The notes beneath the pieces are model-generated. The model was not told the origin of the DNA. It saw nothing but the letters and a program-made list of their open reading frames with translations, and ran no database searches. A DNA stretch of 57,510 bases from Chloroflexota bacterium (GTDB lineage Bacteria > Chloroflexota > UBA6077 > JACCZL01): the NCBI GenBank assembly GCA_020850535.1, contig JADZEM010000094.1, positions 1 to 57,510 on the forward strand, read 5' to 3'. The position numbers and the translations under genes are program-made. Each line of letters opens with the position of its first letter. Positions within the stretch are counted from its first letter, which is position 1. Below are positions 16,650 through 25,191 of the stretch, piece by piece.

Positions 16650-17648
16650 ATGACCACGGTCACCACCGTCCTGGGAGACGGCACGCCCGGCGACGCTGCA
16701 ACCGGCGTCAACGACCCGTACGGGCTCGCCATCGGGCCAGACGGCGCGCTGTACTTCTGCGAAGTCGGCAACCAGAAGGTTCGCCGGCTGGATCTCCAGA
16801 GCGGCAGTGTGACGGACGTCGCCGGCAACGGTCAGCGCGGCTCAGGCGGGGACGGCGGCCCCGCGCTGGACGCGTCGCTGAACATGCCCCACGAGATCGC
16901 GTTTGACGACGCGGGCAGGCTGCTCGTCGTCGAGCGCGACAGCCACGCTGTCCGGATGATCGACCTCGGGACCGGCCTGATCTCGCGCGTCGCCGGCACC
17001 GGCGAAGCTGGCTTCGGCGGAGACGGCGCACCGGCCATCTGGGCGCAACTAAACCAGCCGCACAGCATCGCGTTTGCGCCGAACGGCGACCTGTTGATCT
17101 GCGACATCGGCAATCACCGGGTCCGCCGCGTCGATCACCCGACCGGGATCATCACGACCTTCGCGGGCAACGGACTCCGGAGACGGACCGCCGACGGCGC
17201 GCGCATGACCGGCACGCCGCTCGATGGTCCGCGCACCATCGTCGTCGGGCCGGACAGCGCTCTCTACCTGGCCCTGCGTGAGGGCAACACCGTCTACCGT
17301 CTGGACCCTCGTGCCAACCGCATCGAGCACCTGGCCGGCACGGGCGAGCAGGGGTACACGGGCGACGGCGGGCCAGCCACAGCAGCCACGCTGGCCGGCC
17401 CGAAGGGCCTGGCGCTCGATCCACGCGGCATCCTCTACATCTCGGACACCGAGAACCACGCGATCCGCGCCATCGACCTCGCGACGGGCATCATCACGAC
17501 GGTCCTGGGCGACGGCGAGCGTGGCGACGGTCCGGAGCCTGATCCGCTGGCCTGCCGCCTGAACCGGCCGCACGGCATCTGCGTGGACGGGCGCGGCGGC
17601 CTGTACGTCGCGGACAGCGAGGCCCACCGCATCAGGCTGCTGCGCTGA
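16650..17648 (+). CDS. NHL-repeat beta-propeller protein
   Basis: About 332 residues made of about six NHL repeats with the pattern (D/N)PYGLAIGPDGALYFCEVGNQKVRRLD...VAGNGQRGSGGDGGPA. The G-x-x-GDGGPA turns recur at about 65, 120 and 245, and the repeat resembles the teneurin/SMP-30 type NHL propellers. No signal peptide, so it is probably cytosolic, or exported by an unrecognised route. NHL propellers bind ligands or act as lactonase-like enzymes; no catalytic set is evident here. The ATG at 16650 is chosen because the preceding 32 in-frame residues are not NHL-like. The next gene is convergent. Confidence 0.82.
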   Translation: MTTVTTVLGDGTPGDAATGVNDPYGLAIGPDGALYFCEVGNQKVRRLDLQSGSVTDVAGNGQRGSGGDGGPALDASLNMPHEIAFDDAGRLLVVERDSHAVRMIDLGTGLISRVAGTGEAGFGGDGAPAIWAQLNQPHSIAFAPNGDLLICDIGNHRVRRVDHPTGIITTFAGNGLRRRTADGARMTGTPLDGPRTIVVGPDSALYLALREGNTVYRLDPRANRIEHLAGTGEQGYTGDGGPATAATLAGPKGLALDPRGILYISDTENHAIRAIDLATGIITTVLGDGERGDGPEPDPLACRLNRPHGICVDGRGGLYVADSEAHRIRLLR

Positions 17649-17846
17649 CTGCGGTCGCTGGGACGCCCTCACCACGGCCCCTCTCCCCCGCACGCACGTA
17701 TGGGCGGGCAGTTCCGACAGGGGAGCCGATGGCAGATGTACAGGAGTGCGTACCAGCTTCCATGTCGTCCTTCGCAAGCTCAGGACGACAGAGGGACTCG
17801 CACGCACAGCGCAGGCCCGGACGCCTGCGCGTTCTGAAACGGCTCG

Positions 17847-18752
17847 CTACAGCGTCGCGACCTGCAGCCGCTCCAGCAGGAAGCGGTGGTTGATCCGCAG
17901 CTTGTCCGCGTAGGAGCCTTCGCCCTCATTGGGGCGCGGCGGGTCCAGATCCAGGGTGATCCAGCCCGAGTAGCCGCGCGCCAGCAGCATCTGCCAGATG
18001 CCGGGGATGTCCACCCCACCGGTCCCGAGATCCTTGTAGAGGATCTCCTGCAGGTGCTCCTCGCGGGTCGGCGTGGGGCCGGTGAAGCCCCGGTACTTCG
18101 CCCTGGTGTCCTTCCAGTGGATCGCGTCGACACGGCCGTAGTGCTCCGTCATCAAGGCCAGCGGATCGCCGCCGCCCAGGTTGAGGTGGGCAGTGTCCGG
18201 CAGCAGCGAGACGTAGCGTGGGTCGGTCAGCTCCATCAGCCGGTTGATCTCCTCCGGCCGCTCGACCGGCCCCCAGATGTGCGGATGCGGGCTGAGCTTG
18301 ACCCCCAGGTCGGCGGTGTTCTTGCCGAGCTGATTGAGGCCGTCCGCCAGCGCCTTCATGTCGTCGTCGCTGGTGCCGTTCGGGCCGCGCCGCCCCATGT
18401 TGATCTTGAAGTGCTTGCAGCCAAAGGTGCCGTGGTTGTCGCGCACCCAGGCCGTGTGATCGTCGATGGTCTCCTGGCGCAGCTCGGGCGTGATGAAGTC
18501 CACGGGCCGGCCGTTCACCGAGCCTCGGTTCGAGATGGTGATCAGCGTCACGCCGTAGTCGGCCAGCATCTTCTTCAGATCGTCCTTGCGCTCTGCGAAG
18601 TCCTGGTACGACTCGCCGTACAGCTCCAGGCCGGGAAAGCCAAGGTCGCTGACGAGCTTGATCTGCTCCTCGTTGATGGTGACAAAGACGCCGAAGAGTG
18701 CCGAGCCGACGGCAAAATGCGGTCGGCCGTCGGTGCCGATGGGGTTGCTCAC
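17847..18752 (-). CDS. sugar phosphate isomerase/epimerase-like TIM barrel (AP endonuclease 2 fold)
   Basis: About 301 residues. Motifs follow the xylose-isomerase-like TIM-barrel pattern: FPGLELYGE early, KHFKINMG mid, LSPHPHIWGPVE (metal-binding His), LLPDTAHLNLGGGD (Asp/His), VDAIHWKDT, and GWITLDLDPP near the end. These are the expected metal ligands of IolE/YcjR-type isomerases and dehydratases. The GTG at 18752 is preceded by GAGGA at suitable spacing and removes a basic, non-conserved N-terminal extension of the open frame. A cytosolic role in sugar or inositol catabolism is likely; the substrate cannot be read. A degenerate fragment of the family A repeat lies downstream at about 17762-17800. 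Confidence 0.85.
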   Translation of the reverse strand: MSNPIGTDGRPHFAVGSALFGVFVTINEEQIKLVSDLGFPGLELYGESYQDFAERKDDLKKMLADYGVTLITISNRGSVNGRPVDFITPELRQETIDDHTAWVRDNHGTFGCKHFKINMGRRGPNGTSDDDMKALADGLNQLGKNTADLGVKLSPHPHIWGPVERPEEINRLMELTDPRYVSLLPDTAHLNLGGGDPLALMTEHYGRVDAIHWKDTRAKYRGFTGPTPTREEHLQEILYKDLGTGGVDIPGIWQMLLARGYSGWITLDLDPPRPNEGEGSYADKLRINHRFLLERLQVATL

Positions 18753-18887
18753 ATCGTCCTCGCTGGTGCAACGCGCACAGAATCTGTGTGCCGCTGCCAC
18801 GAGGATACCCCTTCGGCGGGCAGCGCTCAACACGCGGTACACTCCGCGGCGACGTTCCGAGACGGCTCCCTTTGAGGTTCACTGCAC

Positions 18888-19943
18888 GTGGACGACGCCC
18901 CCACCGTCGAGCACTGGCTGGCCCTGCTCCGCGACGGGAGCGCGGCCGAGCAGCAGCGTGCCCGCACCGAGCTGGGGCTGATCCTCGAAGCGCGGGGCTT
19001 CCTGGACGAGGCCGCCGACGCTTACGAGCGCAATGTGCGCGACGGCGTGACAGACCGCCGGCCGTACGACCGGCTGGCCGCCATCGCACGGCAGCGCGGC
19101 GACGCCGAGGCCGAGGCGCGGGTGCTGCGAGCGCTGGCCGAGATGCTCGCGCCCGTGGGTTCCCCCGGACCCCTGGCCCCGCTCCCGCCAGCAGAGAAGG
19201 GGGCATCTCCCGCAACGAGGTCAGCCGGGCGCTGGCTGCTTGCCGCCGGCGGCGTGGCCGTCGTCTCGGTGGTCATCGGCGGCGCACTGCTGATTCCCGT
19301 GCGCCCGCCTGCGCCGCCGGCTTCGGCGCTGGTATCGCCGTCAGCCGTCGAGCGCGCGCCGTCGTCCAACCTGGCGGTTGCGCCGGCAGCTTCGACCCTC
19401 CTGCCTTCACCGGTGCCATCACCCACGGCCCCGCCGCCCAGCCCGGTACCGGCCCCGTCGCCCACAGCCACCGCCGTGCCGCTTGCCTCGCGCTGCACCG
19501 ACGCCGCGGAGCGCTTCCCGCAGACAAACGACACCGAAGCCGCCGTGCGCGCCGCGTACGCCACGTACATGGGTCGGCAGGGCGTGACCATCGATCCGAC
19601 CAGCGCCCTGTTCACGGGGCAGGGCGCCGCCTACGTCGAGCGGCACGCCGAGGTGGTGGCTGGCTGGATGGCTGTCAGCCTCCAGCGCGAGCGGCGAGGA
19701 CTACCAACCTTTCCGCTGGTAGACTACGTCGCCAGCGACATCGTGGTGGCGTCCGGCCAGGATGCGTTCCAGCTTCGGGCAACGATCTCACCGCAGGGCT
19801 GGACGGAGCTGCGCGCCCTGCCCGCCGACACCTGCGAGGGCGCGTTCTTGAAGCACCCCGACAACGCCCGCTGGGTAGACCTGATGCAGGCGAGCGTCGG
19901 GGACATCACCTGGGCCATCCCGACGCCGCAGCCCCGCCGCTAG
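18888..19943 (+). CDS. uncharacterised TPR-like / single-pass membrane protein
   Basis: 351 residues from a GTG start with only a weak AGG upstream. The first 90 residues are helical and TPR-like (RTELGLILEARGFLDEAADAYERN, then YDRLAAIARQRGDAEAEARVLRALAEML). One transmembrane helix follows at about 117-138 (WLLAAGGVAVVSVVIGGALLI), then an Ala/Pro/Ser/Thr-rich linker to about 200, and an extracytoplasmic alpha/beta domain with two cysteines (SRCTDAAERF and PADTCEGAF) that could form a disulfide. I do not recognise the C-terminal domain. It ends exactly where the convergent phosphonate-transporter operon ends, with no gap. Confidence 0.65.
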   Translation: MDDAPTVEHWLALLRDGSAAEQQRARTELGLILEARGFLDEAADAYERNVRDGVTDRRPYDRLAAIARQRGDAEAEARVLRALAEMLAPVGSPGPLAPLPPAEKGASPATRSAGRWLLAAGGVAVVSVVIGGALLIPVRPPAPPASALVSPSAVERAPSSNLAVAPAASTLLPSPVPSPTAPPPSPVPAPSPTATAVPLASRCTDAAERFPQTNDTEAAVRAAYATYMGRQGVTIDPTSALFTGQGAAYVERHAEVVAGWMAVSLQRERRGLPTFPLVDYVASDIVVASGQDAFQLRATISPQGWTELRALPADTCEGAFLKHPDNARWVDLMQASVGDITWAIPTPQPRR

Positions 19944-21146
19944 CTACACCAGCTTCTCGCGGATGATCGCCGAGGCGTAGTCCATCACGATCACGACGAT
20001 GCCGATGAGCCAGAGCGCCGTGGCCGCCTGATTCCACTGCAGCAAGTTGATGTACTGAATCAGGATAAACCCGATGCCGCCGCCGCCCACCAGCCCGATG
20101 ACCGTGGACAACCGGACGTTGATGTCCCAGCGGTACATGGTGAACGACAGGAACTGCGGCACGACCTGCGGCAGCACCGCGAACAGCACCACCTGCAGCC
20201 GGTTCGCGCCCGTGGCGGTGATCGCCTCGATCGGGCCGGGATCGATGCTCTCGATGGACTCCGAGTAGAGCTTGCCCATCGCGCCGATCGAGTGGATCAC
20301 AATGGCCATGACACCCGCGAACGGCCCCAGGCCCACCACCACGGCCATGATGACGGCCAGGATCAGCGTCTCGATGGAGCGGAGCACGTTGAACAGCGTC
20401 CGCACAAGGTAGTAGATCGTCCAGCCGACGCGGCTGCCCTGCATCAGGTTGCGCGCGCCCAGGAAGCTCAGCGGCACGCTGACCACCAGCGCGAAGAACG
20501 TCCCCATCAGCGCCAGGAAGATCGTCTCGATCATCTTGTCGAGCGCCGTCACGAACGTCTCGCTCAGGCGGTAGCTGCCGGTTGCCGTGGCCGTCTCGGC
20601 GCGCACCTGATACGCCCCCAGCCCCACCGAGGCCGGGAACGGGAACGACAGCGTGTAGTTGCCGCTGGCGTCCGTCTTCTCATTGCGGCGGATCGGGCGC
20701 GGCGTGTTGTTGAAGTCCACCAGGATCAGGTTGAGATCGCTGTTCGGGGCGGCGCCGGTGACGGTGATCGACAACGGCTGATTTGGCTGGATCGGCGAGG
20801 GCGAGACCACCAGCGAGCCGCCGCCCGGGATCTCGGTCCGCGACTCGCGCCCCGCCTCGACGCCGCCGACCTGGAGCGGAGCCTGCACCTGCCGCATCTC
20901 GTAGGTCTGGGCGATGACGTCTGGCTGCATCAGCCCGGTGAAGATCCGCTCCGACTTCGGCAGGTTCACCACCAGCGAGACGAAGTCCACCTGGGTCACC
21001 CGCCAGCCGTACGCCAGCGCCGCCACCGCGATGATGATGAACAGGAAGTTGCGCCACGAGGTGATGAAGCCGCCCGGGCCGGCCTTCCGGAAGGCCGAAG
21101 GGGCCGGCGTCCGACTGATGGATTGCGCGATCTCGGTCTGTGCCAT
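19944..21146 (-). CDS. phnE: phosphonate-type ABC transporter permease with inserted Ig-like domain
   Basis: 400 residues, against 260-290 for usual PhnE. A first transmembrane helix (about 33-50) is followed by an extracytoplasmic insert (about 85-205) with an Ig-like beta-sandwich pattern (SLVVSPSPIQPNQPLSITVTGAAPNSDLNLILVDF and a KTDASGNYTLSFPFPASVGLGAYQVRAE repeat end). The core permease follows: ETIFLALMGTFFALVVSVPLSFLGARN, the EAA loop about residue 300 (DPGPIEAITATGANRLQVVLFAVLPQVVP), and YRWDINVRLSTVIGLVGGGGIGF, which is typical of PhnE/PtxC. The start overlaps the stop of the ATPase gene in TGATG, so translation is coupled. It imports phosphonate, phosphite or phosphate together with the two upstream genes. 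Confidence 0.88.
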   Translation of the reverse strand: MAQTEIAQSISRTPAPSAFRKAGPGGFITSWRNFLFIIIAVAALAYGWRVTQVDFVSLVVNLPKSERIFTGLMQPDVIAQTYEMRQVQAPLQVGGVEAGRESRTEIPGGGSLVVSPSPIQPNQPLSITVTGAAPNSDLNLILVDFNNTPRPIRRNEKTDASGNYTLSFPFPASVGLGAYQVRAETATATGSYRLSETFVTALDKMIETIFLALMGTFFALVVSVPLSFLGARNLMQGSRVGWTIYYLVRTLFNVLRSIETLILAVIMAVVVGLGPFAGVMAIVIHSIGAMGKLYSESIESIDPGPIEAITATGANRLQVVLFAVLPQVVPQFLSFTMYRWDINVRLSTVIGLVGGGGIGFILIQYINLLQWNQAATALWLIGIVVIVMDYASAIIREKLV

Positions 21147-21904
21147 CAGTGAATCTCCACCTCGACGGCGTCCTCGCCGTAAATCTCGCGAAAGCGCACC
21201 TCGTCGATGTCGGCCGGCAGGCCGTCGTACACGATCTGGCCGGCCTTCAGCGCGAGGACGCGCGTGGCGTAGCGCCGGGCCAGGCTCAGAAAGTGCAGGT
21301 TGCAGATCACGGTGATACCGTCCTGGCGGTTGATCTCCTCCAGGTACTTCATCACCGAGTGCGACGTGGCCGGGTCCAGGCTGGCGACCGGCTCGTCGGC
21401 CAGCATCAGCTTCGGCTCTTGCATCAGCGCCCGCGCGATGGCGACCCGCTGCTGCTGGCCGCCCGAGAGCGTGTCCGCCCGCTGGTTCGCCTTCTCGGGG
21501 ATGCCGACGCGGTCGAGGTTGGCATAGGCCCGGTCGTAGTCCTGCGCTGGGAATCGCCCGAACATGCTCTGCAGCGGGCTGACCGAGCCGAGCCGGCCGG
21601 AGAGCACGTTCGTGATGACGCTCGACCGCTTCACGAGGTTGAACTGCTGAAAGATCATGCCGATCCGCTTACGCGCGTCGCGCAGCTGGCTCGGTGGCAG
21701 GGCGGTCAGCTCGACATCGTCAAGCCAGATCTTGCCGGACGTCGGCTCGACGAGGCGGTTGATGCAGCGCAGCAACGTCGACTTACCGGACCCGCTCAGG
21801 CCGATGATGACGAGAAACTCGCCATCGGGGACCGTCAGCGAGAGATCGTCAATCGCGACGACGCCGTTCGGAAAGACCTTGCGGAGATTCTGGATACGTA
21901 ACAT
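21146..21904 (-). CDS. phnC: phosphonate-type ABC transporter ATP-binding protein
   Basis: 252 residues. Walker [10 protein letters not shown] is at 35-43, the Q-loop region is [26 protein letters not shown], the signature is [15 protein letters not shown], Walker B is [12 protein letters not shown], and the H-loop is [11 protein letters not shown]. The FNLVKR...NVLSGRLG stretch and the H-loop NLH are characteristic of PhnC rather than general importers. The ATG at 21904 has GAGG upstream; 25 further in-frame residues are not conserved. It energises the permease encoded by the overlapping downstream gene. A hairpin with a downstream T-rich stretch lies between the binding-protein gene and this one. 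Confidence 0.92.
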   Translation of the reverse strand: MLRIQNLRKVFPNGVVAIDDLSLTVPDGEFLVIIGLSGSGKSTLLRCINRLVEPTSGKIWLDDVELTALPPSQLRDARKRIGMIFQQFNLVKRSSVITNVLSGRLGSVSPLQSMFGRFPAQDYDRAYANLDRVGIPEKANQRADTLSGGQQQRVAIARALMQEPKLMLADEPVASLDPATSHSVMKYLEEINRQDGITVICNLHFLSLARRYATRVLALKAGQIVYDGLPADIDEVRFREIYGEDAVEVEIH

Positions 21905-21969
21905 CGGCGGCCTCGTCCCGCGCTGCTGCTCGAATCGCCCAGCACAACCCCGACGGTTGATAGAGAAAG

Positions 21970-21998
21970 GCGCCCGCAACCCAGCCGGTTACGGGCGC
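21970..21998 (-). terminator. hairpin between phnD and phnC, possible attenuator
   Basis: GCGCCCG (21970-21976) and CGGGCGC (21992-21998) form a perfect 7-bp stem with a 15-base loop. On the minus strand the stem is followed by CTTTCTCTAT. This could partially terminate after the binding-protein gene and keep it more highly expressed than the membrane genes. Confidence 0.5.
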
Positions 21999-22022
21999 GC
22001 TTCTATTGTACGGTGTGCCAAC

Positions 22023-23030
22023 CTAGCGCGGCGCGAGCTCCTGCTCGAGGTTCAGGCCGAGCACGCTGGCGGCGCTGCGGACCGAGTCGTACTCGCTGTC
22101 CACGGCCGGCGCCAGGCCGTTGATGCGGTACAGCTCGGACAGCAGCTTCTTGCCATCCTCCGTGGCGGCGACGGCCAGCAGGCCATCCTGCACCTGGAGC
22201 ACCAGCTCGTACGGCAGGCCCGCGCGCACCGACACGGTGTCGTTCGGGATCGGCGGGGTCTTGCCGATGACCTTGACCTTCTCCATCACATCGGGAAGGG
22301 TGCTGACGACGTTGGTGCGGGCATCGGTCTGAACGCCTTCGACGCTGTCCCCGAAGGTCGCGCCGGCGTCCACCTGCTTGTTGTAGACGGCGATCACGAC
22401 CTTGTCATGGCCGCCCGCGAAGACCGTCTCCGAGAAGGCGGTCTTGTAGTCGATGCCGTTGGTGGCGAGGAGCGCGTTCGGGTAGAGGAAACCCGAGGCT
22501 GAGCCTGGGTCCACAAACGCGAACTTCTTGCCTGGCAGGTCGGCAACGCTGTTGATCTCGCTGTCCACGTGCGCGATGATCTGGCCGGTGTACGTCTTGC
22601 TGCCGCCGCGCACGCTGGCGAGGATCACGCGGCTGTTGAACTTGTCCTTCGCCAGCACGTAGGCGAACGGGGCCAGCCAGCCGATGTCCACGTTGTTCGC
22701 GCCCATCGCCTCGATGACCGCCGCGTACGAGGTCGGGACCGAGACGCTGAACGAGAGGCCGGTCTGCTGCGAGAGCATGTCGGCCAGCGGCTGGCCGCTC
22801 GCGAGCACCTTCTGCGAGTCGGTGGATGGCACGAACGCCATCTTGAGCGGGTTACCAGGCGTCCCCAGCGGGGCCTGATTCACCGTCGTGCCTGTCGACG
22901 GCGTGGTCATCGCCGCGAGCGCCGGCTCGACGGTCAGGAAGACGGCAAGCGCCATCGCCAACAGCGCGACAAGCGGTCCAAACGCGCGCGGAGGGGTGCT
23001 CCGGCGCTGGCGACGATTCGAAGTACTCAT
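22023..23030 (-). CDS. phnD: phosphate/phosphite/phosphonate ABC transporter substrate-binding protein
   Basis: 335 residues. A signal peptide (RAFGPLVALLAMALAVFLTVEPALA) follows a basic start. The mature protein is PhnD-like: LKMAFVPSTDSQKVLASGQPLADMLSQQTG, VDIGWLAPFAYVLA, GKKFAFVDPGSASGFLYPNALL, and FAGGHDKVVIAVYNKQVDAGATFGDS, in the order expected for type II binding proteins of this family. No lipobox Cys is visible. GGAGGAG lies six bases before the ATG. It is the first gene of the operon and captures the substrate for PhnC/PhnE. A good sigma-70 promoter lies about 100 bases upstream. Which phosphorus compound is bound cannot be told from sequence. Confidence 0.92.
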   Translation of the reverse strand: MSTSNRRQRRSTPPRAFGPLVALLAMALAVFLTVEPALAAMTTPSTGTTVNQAPLGTPGNPLKMAFVPSTDSQKVLASGQPLADMLSQQTGLSFSVSVPTSYAAVIEAMGANNVDIGWLAPFAYVLAKDKFNSRVILASVRGGSKTYTGQIIAHVDSEINSVADLPGKKFAFVDPGSASGFLYPNALLATNGIDYKTAFSETVFAGGHDKVVIAVYNKQVDAGATFGDSVEGVQTDARTNVVSTLPDVMEKVKVIGKTPPIPNDTVSVRAGLPYELVLQVQDGLLAVAATEDGKKLLSELYRINGLAPAVDSEYDSVRSAASVLGLNLEQELAPR

Positions 23031-23125
23031 GCGGCTCCTCCCCGGGAGGTAGACTCGATACGGCCCCGCCGCAAACGGCGGTGGAAACGGCCCGCGCAGC
23101 CCGGCTCCGCGCTGACGCCAGCAGC

Positions 23126-23161
23126 CGCGCCTATGATACTGATAGGCGCGACGTTCCTCAA
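23126..23161 (-). promoter_or_regulatory. phnD promoter overlapped by a perfect palindrome
   Basis: On the minus strand, TTGAGG (23156-23161) and TATCAT (23133-23138) are separated by exactly 17 bases. The -10 box lies inside a perfect inverted repeat, CGCGCCTAT-N7-ATAGGCGCG (23126-23150). This is a credible operator site for a repressor controlling the transporter operon. Confidence 0.65.
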
Positions 23162-23274
23162 TACGCAGGTGGTTGCGGATCGGGTAACGAGCGACCGGTC
23201 CAGGAGTTGCGAGGCAAGCCGCGAGCGGTCAGGCGTCAGCGGCTGACTGCTGACACCTGTGAGCTGTCGGCTCG

Positions 23275-24291
23275 TCATCCGCCGACGACGAGATGCTCCA
23301 GGATCCGCTGCTGCTCCCGCGCATCGGCGACGCCGCTCAGGGTGATCTGGTGCAGGTTGACCCCGGCCGCCTGCTGCTGCGTCAGCCGTGCGACGGCGTC
23401 GCCCAGCTGCGCTGGCGTGACGACGACGGCGAACTGTGCGAGCAGATCGTCGGAGACGGCCGCCGCGCCGCCAGCCGAGCCGCCGGCCTCCCAGGCAGCC
23501 CGAATCGCTTCGACCTCTGCGCCACGCCCCATCTCGGCCAACTGGGTGTAGTAGTAGACCCCCATCCGGGCGACGTAGTACGCCAGGTGCTGCTTGTACG
23601 CCCGCCGGGCGGCCGGCACGTCGTGCGTGACGATGACCGCGCCCGGCGACTTGACCACCAGCGCGGCAGGGTCACGCCCGGCCTCGGCGGTCATCGTGCG
23701 GACCCGCTGCACCTGCTCGGCCAGGCGGTCCAGCGGGATCATCATCGGGAGCCAGCCGTCGCCGTGCTCGGCCACGATCTTGAGGCCGGCCGGCCGGAAT
23801 GAGGCGAGATAGACGGGGATGCTGGGCCGGACGGGCGTGAAGCGCAGGGTGAACCCGCGCGCAAACTGGAAGACCTCGCCCTGAAAGCGCAGCGGCTCGC
23901 CGGCCAGCAGCAGGCGGATGATCTGGATCGTCTCGCGCAGGCGGGCGGCCGGCTTGACGAACGGGATGCCGTGGAACTCCTCGATCACGAGCTTGCCGCT
24001 GGTCCCCAGCCCGACGATGGCCCGCCCGTTCGACAGCTCGTCCAGCGTCGCGAAGTGCTGGGCCAGGGCGGCCGGCGTCCGCGAGAAGACGTTGACGATA
24101 GACGTCCCGAGGGTCACGCGCTCGGTGCGGGCGGCAAGCTGCGCGAGCTGTCCGAACGCCTCGCGGCCCCAGGCCTCCGAGACGAAGACGGTCTCGACGC
24201 CGGCCGCGTCGGCGGCCTGGACGTAGGCCAGGGTGCGGTCACGCGCAGCAGCGGGGCCGGCCAGATCGACGGTGATCGAGAGTCGGCGCAT
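23275..24291 (-). CDS. LLM-class (luciferase-like) oxidoreductase, probably F420-dependent
   Basis: About 338 residues. The TIM-barrel luciferase-like pattern is clear: a Rossmann-free N-terminus LSITVDLAG, ADAAGVETVFVSEAWG, ARTERVTLGTSIVNVFSRTPAALAQHFATLDELSNGRAIVGLGTS, and later RETIQIIRLLLAGEPLRFQG and PVYLASFRPAGLKIVAEHGDGWLPM. This matches the F420-dependent methylene-H4MPT reductase-like subgroup. The ATG at 24291 begins the conserved sequence; the longer open frame upstream overlaps the DedA gene and is spurious. The gene is 32 bases downstream of DedA on the same strand, so cotranscription is likely. The substrate is unknown. Confidence 0.87.
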   Translation of the reverse strand: MRRLSITVDLAGPAAARDRTLAYVQAADAAGVETVFVSEAWGREAFGQLAQLAARTERVTLGTSIVNVFSRTPAALAQHFATLDELSNGRAIVGLGTSGKLVIEEFHGIPFVKPAARLRETIQIIRLLLAGEPLRFQGEVFQFARGFTLRFTPVRPSIPVYLASFRPAGLKIVAEHGDGWLPMMIPLDRLAEQVQRVRTMTAEAGRDPAALVVKSPGAVIVTHDVPAARRAYKQHLAYYVARMGVYYYTQLAEMGRGAEVEAIRAAWEAGGSAGGAAAVSDDLLAQFAVVVTPAQLGDAVARLTQQQAAGVNLHQITLSGVADAREQQRILEHLVVGG

Positions 24292-24323
24292 CGTGACAGC
24301 AGGATAGCAGAGGCGCGACCGGA

Positions 24324-25007
24324 CTACGACGGGGACGACGTGCTCGGGGCGCGGCCCAGGCGGCGGCCAACCTCGCGGTGGATCAACTCGCGGTTCTCGG
24401 AGTACATGTGCCAGACGGCCGGCATCGCCGAGACGATGATGATCAGGAAGATGACCGGCAGCAGGATCTTGTCGATGTCCTTCTCGGCCAGCCCGAGCCG
24501 AGTCTGGATGACCTCGGTCAGGTAGTAGCCGCCGAGCGTCATGCTCGTCACCCAGCCGATGCCGCCCAGGACGTTCCACATCAGAAACTTGCGGTAGCTC
24601 ATCCGCGCCATGCCGGCGGCAATCGGCACGAACGTGCGGACGGCGGGGATGAAGCGGGCCAGCACGATGGCCTTGCCGCCATGCTTCTCGTAGAAGGCGG
24701 CGGCGGAGTCGAGGCGCTTCGGGTTCCGCCAGAACGACTCCTCGTTGGTGAAGAGGCGTCGGCCGAACTTCTCGCCGGACCAGTAGCCGACGCTGTCCCC
24801 CGTGATGGCAGCGACGCTCAGGAGCACCAGCATCACCCAGACGTTCAGCAGGTCGGGGAACCGCGCCGCGACCGACCCAGCCGTGAACAGCAGACTGTCG
24901 CCCGGGAGGAAGAAGCCGAAGAACAGCCCCGACTCGGCGAATACGATGGCGAACAGTCCGACGTAGCCTACGGCCTTGATCAGATCGGCCAGATCGAATG
25001 GCAGCAT
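24324..25007 (-). CDS. DedA-family membrane protein
   Basis: 227 residues with the DedA (SNARE-associated/VTT) signature: ESGLFFGFFLPGDSLLFTAG near the N-terminus, GDSVGYWSGEKFGRRLF, and FYEKHGGKAIVLARFIPAVRTFVPIAAGMARMSYRKFLMWNVLGGIGW, which contains the essential Arg-rich re-entrant motif FxRFxPxxRT. There are about five hydrophobic segments. Members act in lipid (undecaprenyl phosphate or phospholipid) flipping and membrane homeostasis. A short leader with AAGGTGAGG precedes the ATG and a promoter is visible upstream. The LLM oxidoreductase gene follows after 32 bases. Confidence 0.92.
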   Translation of the reverse strand: MLPFDLADLIKAVGYVGLFAIVFAESGLFFGFFLPGDSLLFTAGSVAARFPDLLNVWVMLVLLSVAAITGDSVGYWSGEKFGRRLFTNEESFWRNPKRLDSAAAFYEKHGGKAIVLARFIPAVRTFVPIAAGMARMSYRKFLMWNVLGGIGWVTSMTLGGYYLTEVIQTRLGLAEKDIDKILLPVIFLIIIVSAMPAVWHMYSENRELIHREVGRRLGRAPSTSSPS

Positions 25008-25033
25008 ACGGTCCTCACCTTGGAAGTCGCGCG

Positions 25034-25063
25034 ATTGTACGGCAGCATCCTGACGTAAGCCAA
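25034..25063 (-). promoter_or_regulatory. promoter for DedA gene, TTGGCT-N18-TACAAT
   Basis: On the minus strand, TTGGCT (25058-25063) and TACAAT (25034-25039) are 18 bases apart, placing the start site about 20 bases before the ATG. A near-identical arrangement occurs at 44851-44880. Confidence 0.55.
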
Positions 25064-25191
25064 CCGCATGCGGCGTCAGGCCACCATCATTCGACCAGAA
25101 TTAATGCACTTCTCATGGTGCCGGCCGCCAGCAAAGCGGACGAGCCCGGGAGTCGCGTGCCAGACTCGTCTGTTCGGGGTCCAACCGTGCG

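Noticed and set aside
23275-24579. A 434-residue version of the LLM protein
   Set aside because: The first ~96 residues overlap the DedA gene and are not conserved; the ATG at 24291 is used.
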